A stretch of 64,000 nucleotides of DNA, from the NCBI RefSeq assembly GCF_001439925.1, contig NZ_LMBV01000001.1, positions 245,217-309,216 of the forward strand, read 5' to 3'. Source of the DNA: Peribacillus muralis (GTDB lineage Bacteria; Bacillota; Bacilli; Bacillales; DSM-1321). The position numbers and the translations under genes are program-made. The notes beneath the pieces are model-generated. The model did not search any database. It was given only the letters and a program-made list of their open reading frames with translations, and had not been told where the DNA came from. The first letter of the stretch is position 1. Each line of letters opens with the position of its first letter. Shown piece after piece: positions 57,634 through 64,000 of this stretch.

Positions 57634-57964
57634 ATGAATCACTCCTCGATTTTATTTTTTTTGATAAAATGTCAGAGTGTGCGGTTACGTAATTCGCCTG
57701 AAAAAACACGGGACTGAGATATCGTCTGCGGAGATTCGAATGATAATGAAGAAAACCTAAAAGGGAAACTTCAAAAACAAGAATAATGATGAGCGCCTTA
57801 ATGGAACTTAAGGTAGGGATGAAAGGCACTTTCTTATCGGCCTTTTCCGAATGGTGCACATCGGTATGTTCTTCAAGGGTTAGCTGTTGTGCGTACTGAT
57901 GGAACTGAGCGGGCACGGTCCATAGAAGGAGGATGATGGCAGACAGCTGGATGAAGAATTTCAT
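57539..57964 (-). CDS. Hypothetical membrane protein, 3' end uncertain
   Basis: A frame of up to 142 codons with two membrane segments (about 1-18 and 56-74) and a His-rich middle (EEHTDVHHSEKADKK). ATG 57964 follows AAAGGGG. The last part, after residue about 100, is the shadow of the next small gene. At 57653-57660 a run of eight T (A on the coding strand) lies where a one-base change would bring a stop just before the next ribosome site. So either a frameshift occurred or the genes overlap. No family recognised. Confidence 0.5.
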   Translation of the reverse strand: MKFFIQLSAIILLLWTVPAQFHQYAQQLTLEEHTDVHHSEKADKKVPFIPTLSSIKALIIILVFEVSLLGFLHYHSNLRRRYLSPVFFQANYVTAHSDILSKKIKSRSDSYVVSFYYDRGIFFNRLTSVPIPGSRDISCIC

Positions 57965-58122
57965 ATGAACACCCCTTTCCCGAAGAATATATTCATCATA
58001 TCACTCTTTTAATCTAAGTTATAGAAAAATGTGTTGGAAATAAACTGAAAATTCCTTTTAGTTAGAAAAAATCCGAATTAACCTCTATAATGAGATTATT
58101 GATAAAAAGGGGGAAAAGCAAA

Positions 58123-59913
58123 ATGGGATATGCTTTAACATGGGATTTGGATATTTTTTTTAAAGGAGGAAGCTCTTCCGTTGAGTTCCTGAATTTTTTA
58201 GATGAAATCAAGGAAGAGGTGCAAGAACTTGACCTGCTTGTAGGCCATATCAATCCAGCAGAAAAAGATGAAAGCCATTTCATCAAGGCATTCGATCTAC
58301 TGAAAAACACCAATATGAAATCGGCGCAGGCCAGCGCCTTCATCGGATGCCTGGTAGCTCAAAATACACAGGATAAAAAGGCGGGAGAGCTGCGGATCAA
58401 GCAAATGAAGATCGTCGCGTCCCTCAAAATGGTTATAAGCAAGCTTGATGAAAAGCTGATCCAGCTTGATGAAGCGTTTTTTCAGAAAATGCTCGACAAA
58501 GAACCGTTGAATGAATTGAAATTCGTGGTGAACGAACGTCGCGAAAGGGCAAAGGAAAAGCTTTCGGTGAAGGAAGAGGCATTAATCACCGAATTGTCCA
58601 TGGACGGATTCGAAGGCTGGAGCCAAATGTATGATACGATCGTCGGTTCCATGTCCATTCCTTACAAAGGGGAGATGCTTTCGGTAGGCCAAGCGGCGAA
58701 TAAATTTTCGGATCCCGATCAAAATGCACGGAAAGAATTGTTCGCAGCTTGGGAACAGGCTTGGGAAGAAAAAAGTGATCTTTTTGCCAGGACTTTGAAC
58801 CATTTGGCTGGATTTCGTCTCAGTGTGAATGAAAAAAGGGGCTGGGATGATATTTTGAAAGAGCCGCTTGAAATCGGAAGGATGAATAAAGACACTCTCG
58901 AGAGCATGTGGAATGTCATTGCCGATCATAAGGAGCCGCTGGTGAGGTTCTTACAGAGGAAAGCGGAGTTACTGGATTTGGATAAATTGAGTTGGGCGGA
59001 TCTGGATGCACCGCTCGCGGTTACAGCAGAGTCCAAAGTGATGAATTATCAAGAAGGCGCAGACTTCATCGTGCAGCAATTCTCTAAATTCGGCACGCAA
59101 TTAGCAAGCTTCACTCAAAAAGCCTTCGAAGACCGCTGGGTTGAAGCGGAAGACAGGCCTGGTAAGAGACCTGGGGGATTTTGTACGGGCTTCCCGTTAC
59201 ATAAGCAGTCGAGGATCTTCATGACGTATTCAGGCACACCTTCGAACGTGTCGACATTGGCTCATGAGTTGGGGCATGCGTTCCATTCCTATGCGATGAA
59301 GGATATCCATCCGATGAATCGTTCATATGCGATGAACGTGGCTGAAACCGCCTCTACGTTTGCTGAAATGATCGTTTCGGATGCAGCAGTAAAGGAGGCG
59401 GCCAGTGAGGAGGAAAAGCTGGTGCTATTAGAAGATAAAATTCAGCGCTCCGTAGCTTTGTTGATGAATATCCATGCCCGCTTTTTATTCGAGACCACAT
59501 TTTATGATGAGCGGAAACAAGGCTATGTCAGTGCCGAACGATTGAATGAGCTGATGAATGTTGCCCAAAAAGAAGCATACGGTGAAGCATTAAGTGATTA
59601 TCACCCAACGTTCTGGGCTTCAAAGCTCCATTTCTATATTACAGGTGTGCCATTTTATAATTTCCCGTACACATTCGGATACTTATTCTCCTTGGGGATC
59701 TATGCGAATGCCCTGAAGGAGCCTGCTGGATTCGAAGAAAAATATATCGCCTTATTAAAGGATACCGGTTCGATGAAGGTCGAAGATTTGGCAAAGAAGC
59801 ATTTGGGCGTCGATTTGACGACACGGGATTTTTGGGAAGAAGCGGTTCAAGCCTGCATGGACGATGTCGAGGAATTCATGCGCCTTACCGATCCGCTTGT
59901 CAAAAAAGCGTAG
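58123..59913 (+). CDS. M3 family oligoendopeptidase (PepF-like)
   Basis: A 596-residue cytosolic zinc metallopeptidase cutting short peptides. The zinc motif HELGH is at residues 381-385 (H381, E382, H385), with the third ligand Glu in the following NVAETASTFAEM stretch. The N-terminal helical part and C-terminal FPYTFGYLFSLG region fit M3B oligoendopeptidase F. Length is normal (about 600). ATG 58123 follows GGGGGAAAAG. It is monocistronic, with a strong terminator. Confidence 0.95.
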   Translation: MGYALTWDLDIFFKGGSSSVEFLNFLDEIKEEVQELDLLVGHINPAEKDESHFIKAFDLLKNTNMKSAQASAFIGCLVAQNTQDKKAGELRIKQMKIVASLKMVISKLDEKLIQLDEAFFQKMLDKEPLNELKFVVNERRERAKEKLSVKEEALITELSMDGFEGWSQMYDTIVGSMSIPYKGEMLSVGQAANKFSDPDQNARKELFAAWEQAWEEKSDLFARTLNHLAGFRLSVNEKRGWDDILKEPLEIGRMNKDTLESMWNVIADHKEPLVRFLQRKAELLDLDKLSWADLDAPLAVTAESKVMNYQEGADFIVQQFSKFGTQLASFTQKAFEDRWVEAEDRPGKRPGGFCTGFPLHKQSRIFMTYSGTPSNVSTLAHELGHAFHSYAMKDIHPMNRSYAMNVAETASTFAEMIVSDAAVKEAASEEEKLVLLEDKIQRSVALLMNIHARFLFETTFYDERKQGYVSAERLNELMNVAQKEAYGEALSDYHPTFWASKLHFYITGVPFYNFPYTFGYLFSLGIYANALKEPAGFEEKYIALLKDTGSMKVEDLAKKHLGVDLTTRDFWEEAVQACMDDVEEFMRLTDPLVKKA

Positions 59914-59937
59914 GTCCCATTAAAGGGGCAATGGTAA

Positions 59938-59977
59938 CAAAAAAAGCGGATGTCCTTATCAGGACATCCGCTTTTCC
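59938..59977. terminator. Bidirectional terminator
   Basis: AAAAGCGGATGTCC and GGACATCCGCTTTT form a strong stem between the converging M3 peptidase and pssA genes. Confidence 0.92.
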
Positions 59978-59979
59978 AT

Positions 59980-60519
59980 TTAAACTTTCTTCAATTTAAA
60001 TGGACTGACCATCAGTAATGATAATATAATCATGAGGGATAAGAAAAAGGCCGGATGGAAATATGGGATGGCCAGATAGCTTAGCGTTACGATGCAGCCG
60101 GCGACCGTAATGGGCACCCCTGTAAAGTAACCATTGCTTTCGCTGATATTGAAGCGTGCGAGGCGGAATGCACCGCAGCCAATATAGAAAACGGTGAAGA
60201 TTGTGCCAGGGGCTCCGAATTCTATTAAAATTCCTTGGTATAATAATAGAGCGGGTGCGACGCCGAAAGATATGATGTCACACATGGAATCAAGTTGCTT
60301 CCCCAATTCCGATTCAATGTTGAACTTCCGTGCAACCATACCGTCAAAGCGATCTGCAAGGGCAGCCAGGAAGATTAATAGCAGGCTTAAATTCAATTGG
60401 CCGTGCATCACGGCAATTATTGCAAATCCACCAAGGGATAAATTCATTAAAGTAAGTATATTTGCTGTTTGGGCTTTCACTTTTTTAATGGTTTGATCTA
60501 GGGCGTGTAGAAAAAACAT
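59980..60519 (-). CDS. pssA: CDP-diacylglycerol--serine O-phosphatidyltransferase
   Basis: A 179-residue membrane enzyme making phosphatidylserine. The CDP-alcohol phosphotransferase motif is complete: DRFDGMVARKFNIESELGKQ followed by LDSMCDI (D-G-x2-A-R-x8-G-x3-D-x3-D). About five helices. ATG 60519 follows AAAGGAGTG; the in-frame codons back to 60606 have no ribosome site. It is divergent from psd, which uses its product. In Bacillus subtilis the two are in one operon; here they are divergent. Confidence 0.94.
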   Translation of the reverse strand: MFFLHALDQTIKKVKAQTANILTLMNLSLGGFAIIAVMHGQLNLSLLLIFLAALADRFDGMVARKFNIESELGKQLDSMCDIISFGVAPALLLYQGILIEFGAPGTIFTVFYIGCGAFRLARFNISESNGYFTGVPITVAGCIVTLSYLAIPYFHPAFFLSLMIILSLLMVSPFKLKKV

Positions 60520-60656
60520 CTTTTCACTCCTTTCAATTGAAACATAAATAAAACAAAAATATAGTAAACATAAGTGTTTATTATATAATAATATTTTATT
60601 TAACACAATTTATGCAAGGTATTTTTGAATAATTTTACAATTTGGAGTGGATTTAA

Positions 60657-61442
60657 TTGTATCAAGCTTTGTATCGTATCTTGATTGAACTGACGAATGG
60701 AAGATATTCATCAGGAATATTAAAGCATTTTAGCCAATCTCACTTGAGCAGGCCCCTAATTTTACTATTTGTAAAAACTTTTAACCTTAATCAACAAGAA
60801 TTCGGAAAGGATATAAAGGCATATTCCAATCTGCACGAGCTATTTACAAGGAAGCTGAAGGCGGAGGCCAGGCCGATTACGGCTGCCCCTTTTGCAGTGG
60901 CATGTCCAGTGGATGGCGTTCTCGAGGATGCGGGGGAAATCTTTGCAGATAAAAAAATCGTCGTTAAGGGAAAGGTATATTCAATGGAGGAGATGCTCGG
61001 GGATGAGGGTGTCTTGGAGAAGTATCTGGGCGGAAAATATCTCGTGTTATACTTAAGCCCAAGTCATTACCATAGAATTCACTCACCGATCAATGGTGCC
61101 GTAACCAAACGTTGGACGCTTGGGAGAAAATCATATCCCGTTAATAAATGGGGGCTGAAATATGGAAAAGAGCCTTTGTCAAAAAATTATCGGACAATAA
61201 CTGAACTGCAAAATGAGACAGGAAGCTTGGCGATGGTGAAAGTCGGAGCGATGTATATCAATTCGATCGTCATTACCGATCAGTCGAAGCAATTGGAGCA
61301 AGGTCAGGAGTTTTCTTATTTCAGCTTCGGCTCGACTGTAGTCCTCCTTTTTGAGAAAAACAAGTTTGAGCCCGAAGGAAGCCTGTCCATACCCGCTGAT
61401 GTCCGTGTTGGTGAAACGATCGGATATATGAAGGCGGTCTAA
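60657..61442 (+). CDS. psd: Phosphatidylserine decarboxylase proenzyme
   Basis: A 261-residue enzyme making phosphatidylethanolamine. The autocleavage site is FGST near residue 224-227 (Ser226 becomes the pyruvoyl group), with HRIHSPINGAVTKRW near 140. TTG 60657 follows TTTGGAGTGG. A terminator follows. Together with pssA it makes the PE branch of membrane lipid synthesis. Confidence 0.94.
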   Translation: MYQALYRILIELTNGRYSSGILKHFSQSHLSRPLILLFVKTFNLNQQEFGKDIKAYSNLHELFTRKLKAEARPITAAPFAVACPVDGVLEDAGEIFADKKIVVKGKVYSMEEMLGDEGVLEKYLGGKYLVLYLSPSHYHRIHSPINGAVTKRWTLGRKSYPVNKWGLKYGKEPLSKNYRTITELQNETGSLAMVKVGAMYINSIVITDQSKQLEQGQEFSYFSFGSTVVLLFEKNKFEPEGSLSIPADVRVGETIGYMKAV

Positions 61443-61455
61443 ACTAAAAATAAGA

Positions 61456-61480
61456 AGGCTGACATCTGATGTCAGCCTAT
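61456..61480. terminator. Hairpin between psd and sda
   Basis: AGGCTGACATC and GATGTCAGCCT are perfectly complementary. There is no clear T run on the plus side; an A-rich stretch on the left gives U for minus transcripts of sda. Confidence 0.8.
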
Positions 61481-61490
61481 GTATTCCATA

Positions 61491-61631
61491 TTAAAATAAG
61501 GATCGGATTTTATGTGTCAAGGCTCTTCGATGAATTTCCGTTTCTATGAGGCGGATGAATTCGGTACTTAGTTTTAAATTCTGCGCTTTAAAATAGGATT
61601 CCAGCAACAGGTCATCAGATAGTTTTTGCAT
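61491..61631 (-). CDS. sda: Sporulation checkpoint protein Sda
   Basis: A 46-residue inhibitor of the histidine kinases that start sporulation, made when DNA replication is disturbed. It begins [19 protein letters not shown] and continues [15 protein letters not shown], the two-helix hairpin of the family. GGAGGTG lies too far upstream of ATG 61631 (22 nt); an in-frame ATT at 61643 is 10 nt from it and could be the start, adding four residues. Four DnaA-box-like words lie upstream, as expected from DnaA control of sda in Bacillus subtilis. Confidence 0.85.
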   Translation of the reverse strand: MQKLSDDLLLESYFKAQNLKLSTEFIRLIETEIHRRALTHKIRSLF

Positions 61632-61766
61632 CAGGACGCCAATTACGGCTGCTCACCTCCAGTAGGAATTGCGAGGAATAATTTAGTGTTTTCTTACATA
61701 TATTGATAAGTCTTCCTTGCTGTACCCCTACTCTATCAGAAATAAACACGGAGAACAATCGTTCTG

Positions 61767-61865
61767 TTATCCACAGTCAAAAGTGGATAACCTGTGGTTA
61801 AGATGTTTACAAAGTGGCCGAAATGGTACCGGTCAGCATGGAAAATGTTAGTAAAGTTATCCACA
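61767..61865. promoter_or_regulatory. Cluster of DnaA boxes upstream of sda
   Basis: TTATCCACA occurs perfectly at 61767-61775 and 61857-61865. AGTGGATAA (61782-61790) and TGTGGTTAA (61793-61801) are one-mismatch copies on the other strand. In Bacillus subtilis DnaA represses or activates sda through such boxes. This region is not next to dnaA, so an origin is unlikely. Confidence 0.8.
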
Positions 61866-62018
61866 GGCTTGGGGAATGAAATTTTTGTCGAAATCTTTTC
61901 GGAATAATTAGGTCTTTCGTTCCGCTAATTTTCCTTTCTTTCTTAAAAATGCCTTCCCATATTTGAAAACTTACATTATGATGATTTTTTACCGTCAGCC
62001 CCGCTTTCCTAAATTTTT

Positions 62019-62047
62019 TTGAAAGTAAGCCGAAAATTCGATATGAT
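62019..62047 (+). promoter_or_regulatory. Sigma-A promoter for yqeG
   Basis: TTGAAA at 62019-62024 and TATGAT at 62042-62047 with a 17-nt spacer, about 40 nt before the yqeG start. Confidence 0.7.
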
Positions 62048-62086
62048 GGAGACGGTAAATTTTAATGAAAATATAGAGGTGCCAAT

Positions 62087-62608
62087 ATGCTTAAATTATT
62101 TTTGCCGAGTGAACATGTTAAAAGCATTTTTAATATAGATCCTCAAGAATTGAAGAAAAAAGGGATAAAGGGAGTCATTACCGACTTGGATAATACTCTC
62201 GTTGAATGGGATAGGCCTACGGCGACACCAGATTTAATTAAATGGTTCGATAATATGCGGGCACACGGGATTTTAGTGACGATTGTATCCAATAATAATG
62301 AAAATCGGGTCCGGTCTTTTTCCGATCCACTTCACATTCCGTTCATACACCAGGCGAGGAAGCCAATGTCGAGGGCCTTCCATAAAGCCCGTAAGGCGAT
62401 GGGATTGAAGCTAGAGGAAACGGTGGTAATTGGCGACCAGCTATTGACGGATGTATTGGGAGGGAACAGAGGGGGCTTCCATACGATCTTAGTCGTTCCT
62501 GTTGCCCAGACTGATGAGTTCAGGACGAAAATCAATCGTTATTTTGAAAGAAAGATCATGGCGTTTTTTAAACGAAAAGGAATGATAAAATGGGAGGATC
62601 ACAATTGA
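62087..62608 (+). CDS. yqeG: HAD-type phosphatase YqeG
   Basis: A 173-residue HAD hydrolase of the YqeG/PGP phosphatase-like branch. It has the catalytic DLDNTLVEWD near residue 36 (Asp pair), VSNNNENRV near 67 and IGDQLLTDVLGG near 116. Substrate not firmly known. ATG 62087 follows AGAGGTGCC. The stop overlaps the TTG start of yqeH by four bases (TTGA), so the two are coupled, the Bacillus order being yqeG-yqeH-aroE. Confidence 0.94.
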   Translation: MLKLFLPSEHVKSIFNIDPQELKKKGIKGVITDLDNTLVEWDRPTATPDLIKWFDNMRAHGILVTIVSNNNENRVRSFSDPLHIPFIHQARKPMSRAFHKARKAMGLKLEETVVIGDQLLTDVLGGNRGGFHTILVVPVAQTDEFRTKINRYFERKIMAFFKRKGMIKWEDHN

Positions 62609-63714
62609 ACAATCATCAAGAATTAGTATGTATCGGCTGCGGCGTTAAGGTCCAGACGGAAGATCCGAAAGAATTGGGCTTTGCGCCTCAATCAGCTTTG
62701 GAAAAAGAGACGATCGTTTGTCAGCGCTGCTTTAAATTGAAACATTATAATGAGGTTCAGGATGTATCCTTAACAGACGATGACTTCTTGAAAATCTTGA
62801 ATAAGGTCGGCGAAACCGATTCCTTGATCGTCAAGGTTGTCGATATTTTTGATTTCAATGGAAGCTGGCTCCCGGGCCTTCATCGATTTGTAGGAAGAAA
62901 TGATGTTCTTTTGATCGGAAATAAGGTCGACTTATTGCCGAAGTCGGTGAAACCGAATAAATTGATTAACTGGATGAAGCAATCGTCAAAGGAATTGGGG
63001 CTGAACCCGGTTGATGTGCTGCTTGTCAGTGCAGACAAGGGGAAGCACATCCTTGAAGCGGCCGATGCGATTGAACGGTATCGCAAAGGGAAGGATGTTT
63101 ATGTCGTGGGCTGTACGAATGTAGGTAAATCTACGTTCATCAACCGTCTTATAAAAGAAGTGAGCGGTGAAGGTGATATCATCACGACTTCGCACTTCCC
63201 GGGCACGACTTTGGATATGATCGAAATTCCTTTGGATGATGGACAGGCATTGATCGATACGCCGGGAATCATCAATCACCACCAAATGGCGCATTACGTC
63301 GACAAGCGGGATTTCAAGGTGATTATGCCGAAGAAGGAAATCAAGCCGAGAGTGTATCAGCTGAATGAGGCCCAGACGCTATACTTTGGCGGATTGGCTA
63401 GATTGGATTACGTTTCAGGCGGAAGGCGGTCGCTCACTTGCTACCTTTCGAATGAATTGAATATCCATCGTACGAAATTGGAGAAGGCCGATGAATTGTA
63501 CCGAAATCATGCTGGCGAATTATTGACGCCTCCACGTCCTGAACAAATCGAGGAATTTCCGAAGCTGGTTCCACATGAATTCTCCTTGAAAGATGGTAAA
63601 ATGGATATTGTGTTTTCTGGTCTTGGCTGGGTGACGGTCAATGAGCCGGGAGCCAAAGTCGTTGCACATGTCCCAAAAGGGGTCAATGTCATCGTTCGAA
63701 AATCATTAATCTAA
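62605..63714 (+). CDS. yqeH: Ribosome biogenesis GTPase YqeH
   Basis: A 369-residue circularly permuted GTPase for assembly of the small ribosomal subunit. An N-terminal zinc finger has CIGCGV and CQRCF. The G motifs appear as LLIGNKVDLLP (G4), LVSADKG (G5), VGCTNVGKSTFINRL (G1) and DTPGI (G3), in this permuted order. TTG 62605 follows GGGAGGATC and overlaps the yqeG stop; ATG 62590 puts the ribosome site inside the gene. Downstream gene is aroE. Confidence 0.95.
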   Translation: MNNHQELVCIGCGVKVQTEDPKELGFAPQSALEKETIVCQRCFKLKHYNEVQDVSLTDDDFLKILNKVGETDSLIVKVVDIFDFNGSWLPGLHRFVGRNDVLLIGNKVDLLPKSVKPNKLINWMKQSSKELGLNPVDVLLVSADKGKHILEAADAIERYRKGKDVYVVGCTNVGKSTFINRLIKEVSGEGDIITTSHFPGTTLDMIEIPLDDGQALIDTPGIINHHQMAHYVDKRDFKVIMPKKEIKPRVYQLNEAQTLYFGGLARLDYVSGGRRSLTCYLSNELNIHRTKLEKADELYRNHAGELLTPPRPEQIEEFPKLVPHEFSLKDGKMDIVFSGLGWVTVNEPGAKVVAHVPKGVNVIVRKSLI

Positions 63715-63734
63715 TATAGGGGTCGTCAAAGTCT

Positions 63735-64000
63735 ATGAAAAAGATCTATGGGGTAATGGGAGATCCAATTGCACATTCGATGTCACCTGACATTCATAAT
63801 GATGCATTTAAAAAAGAAAATATAGAAGCGGTGTATCACCATTTTCATGTGACGAAAGATGGGTTATCCGATGCTGTAAAAGGCATGAAATCCCTTGGTA
63901 TAGAAGGATTTAACGTCACCATCCCGCATAAGACTTCAATCATCCCTCTCCTTGATGAAGTAGATGGACTGGCCCAGGCAATCGGGGCTGTAAATACGGT
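63735..64000 (+). CDS. aroE: Shikimate dehydrogenase, 5' part only
   Basis: The first 88 codons of AroE, cut by the window end. It begins MKKIYGVMGDPIAHSMSP, the shikimate-binding motif with its Ser pair, and contains GFNVTIPHKTSIIPLLDEVD with the catalytic Lys and AIGAVNTV. It reduces 3-dehydroshikimate with NADPH in aromatic amino acid synthesis. ATG 63735 follows a weak GGGGT site. It is 20 nt after yqeH, as in other Bacilli. Confidence 0.93.
   Translation, partial: MKKIYGVMGDPIAHSMSPDIHNDAFKKENIEAVYHHFHVTKDGLSDAVKGMKSLGIEGFNVTIPHKTSIIPLLDEVDGLAQAIGAVNT

Noticed and set aside
61615-61656. A 13-codon leader peptide (GTG start) overlapping the sda start
   Set aside because: The GGAG site directly abuts the GTG, leaving no spacing for initiation.
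61767-61865. DnaA boxes as a chromosomal origin
   Set aside because: dnaA, dnaN and an AT-rich unwinding region are absent; the cluster fits control of sda.

Overview
The window is a piece of a Bacillaceae chromosome. Gene content, gene order and small spore-former genes (sigK, sda, yrzI, cymR, yrrT-mtnN-mccA-mccB-yrhC) match Bacillus subtilis-type housekeeping blocks. Combined with the surface-polysaccharide locus and the intergenic repeats, a Peribacillus (former Bacillus simplex group) strain is my best guess; that assignment is inference.

Region 1 (1-3.7 kb): a secreted subtilisin-like protease with Ig-like repeats, a mini zinc protein and a first YwqE-type tyrosine phosphatase. Region 2 (3.7-21 kb): an exopolysaccharide or capsule locus. 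It carries a tyrosine-kinase module (ywqC-ywqD-ywqE), galU, a priming sugar transferase, then a very AT-rich cassette (Wzy-like polymerase, GT4 glycosyltransferase, pyruvyltransferase, flippase, DUF1972 glycosyltransferase), the dTDP-rhamnose genes (rfbACDB), a reversed beta-helix protein and a broken UDP-GlcNAc 2-epimerase. Region 3 (21-28 kb): accessory stretch with a VanZ protein, an LCP ligase, a Ser/Asp/Glu repeat protein, rarA, and a NERD protein flanked by short repeats, with decayed coding fragments between them.

Region 4 (28-50.7 kb): conserved core: cymR, cysteine desulfurase and mnmA (tRNA thiolation), yrrB, recD2, lemA/TPM, yrrD and small proteins, an AI-2E transporter, T-box-alaS, yrzL-ruvX-yrzB, mltG, trmR-trhP1-trhP2-udk (wobble uridine hydroxylation and methylation), greA, pbpI, yrrS. 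Region 5 (50.7-55.2 kb): the methionine-to-cysteine operon yrrT-mtnN-mccA-mccB-yrhC, the usual target of CymR, preceded by a duplicated 40-nt promoter element. Region 6 (55.2-58 kb): GC-rich repeats, several tiny genes (one YrzI-like, one Gly/Tyr-rich membrane protein), and an uninterrupted sigK. Region 7 (58-64 kb): M3 peptidase, pssA, psd, sda with DnaA boxes, yqeG, yqeH and the start of aroE.

No rRNA, tRNA, CRISPR array or intact insertion sequence was seen. The most interesting items are: a polymerase gene whose reading frame begins about 50 codons before any usual start codon; the acidic repeat protein; 42-nt tandem repeats beside the NERD gene; the duplicated yrrT promoter element; sda with its DnaA-box cluster; and the cluster of tiny genes near 56 kb. 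I did not find a clearly new multi-gene system.
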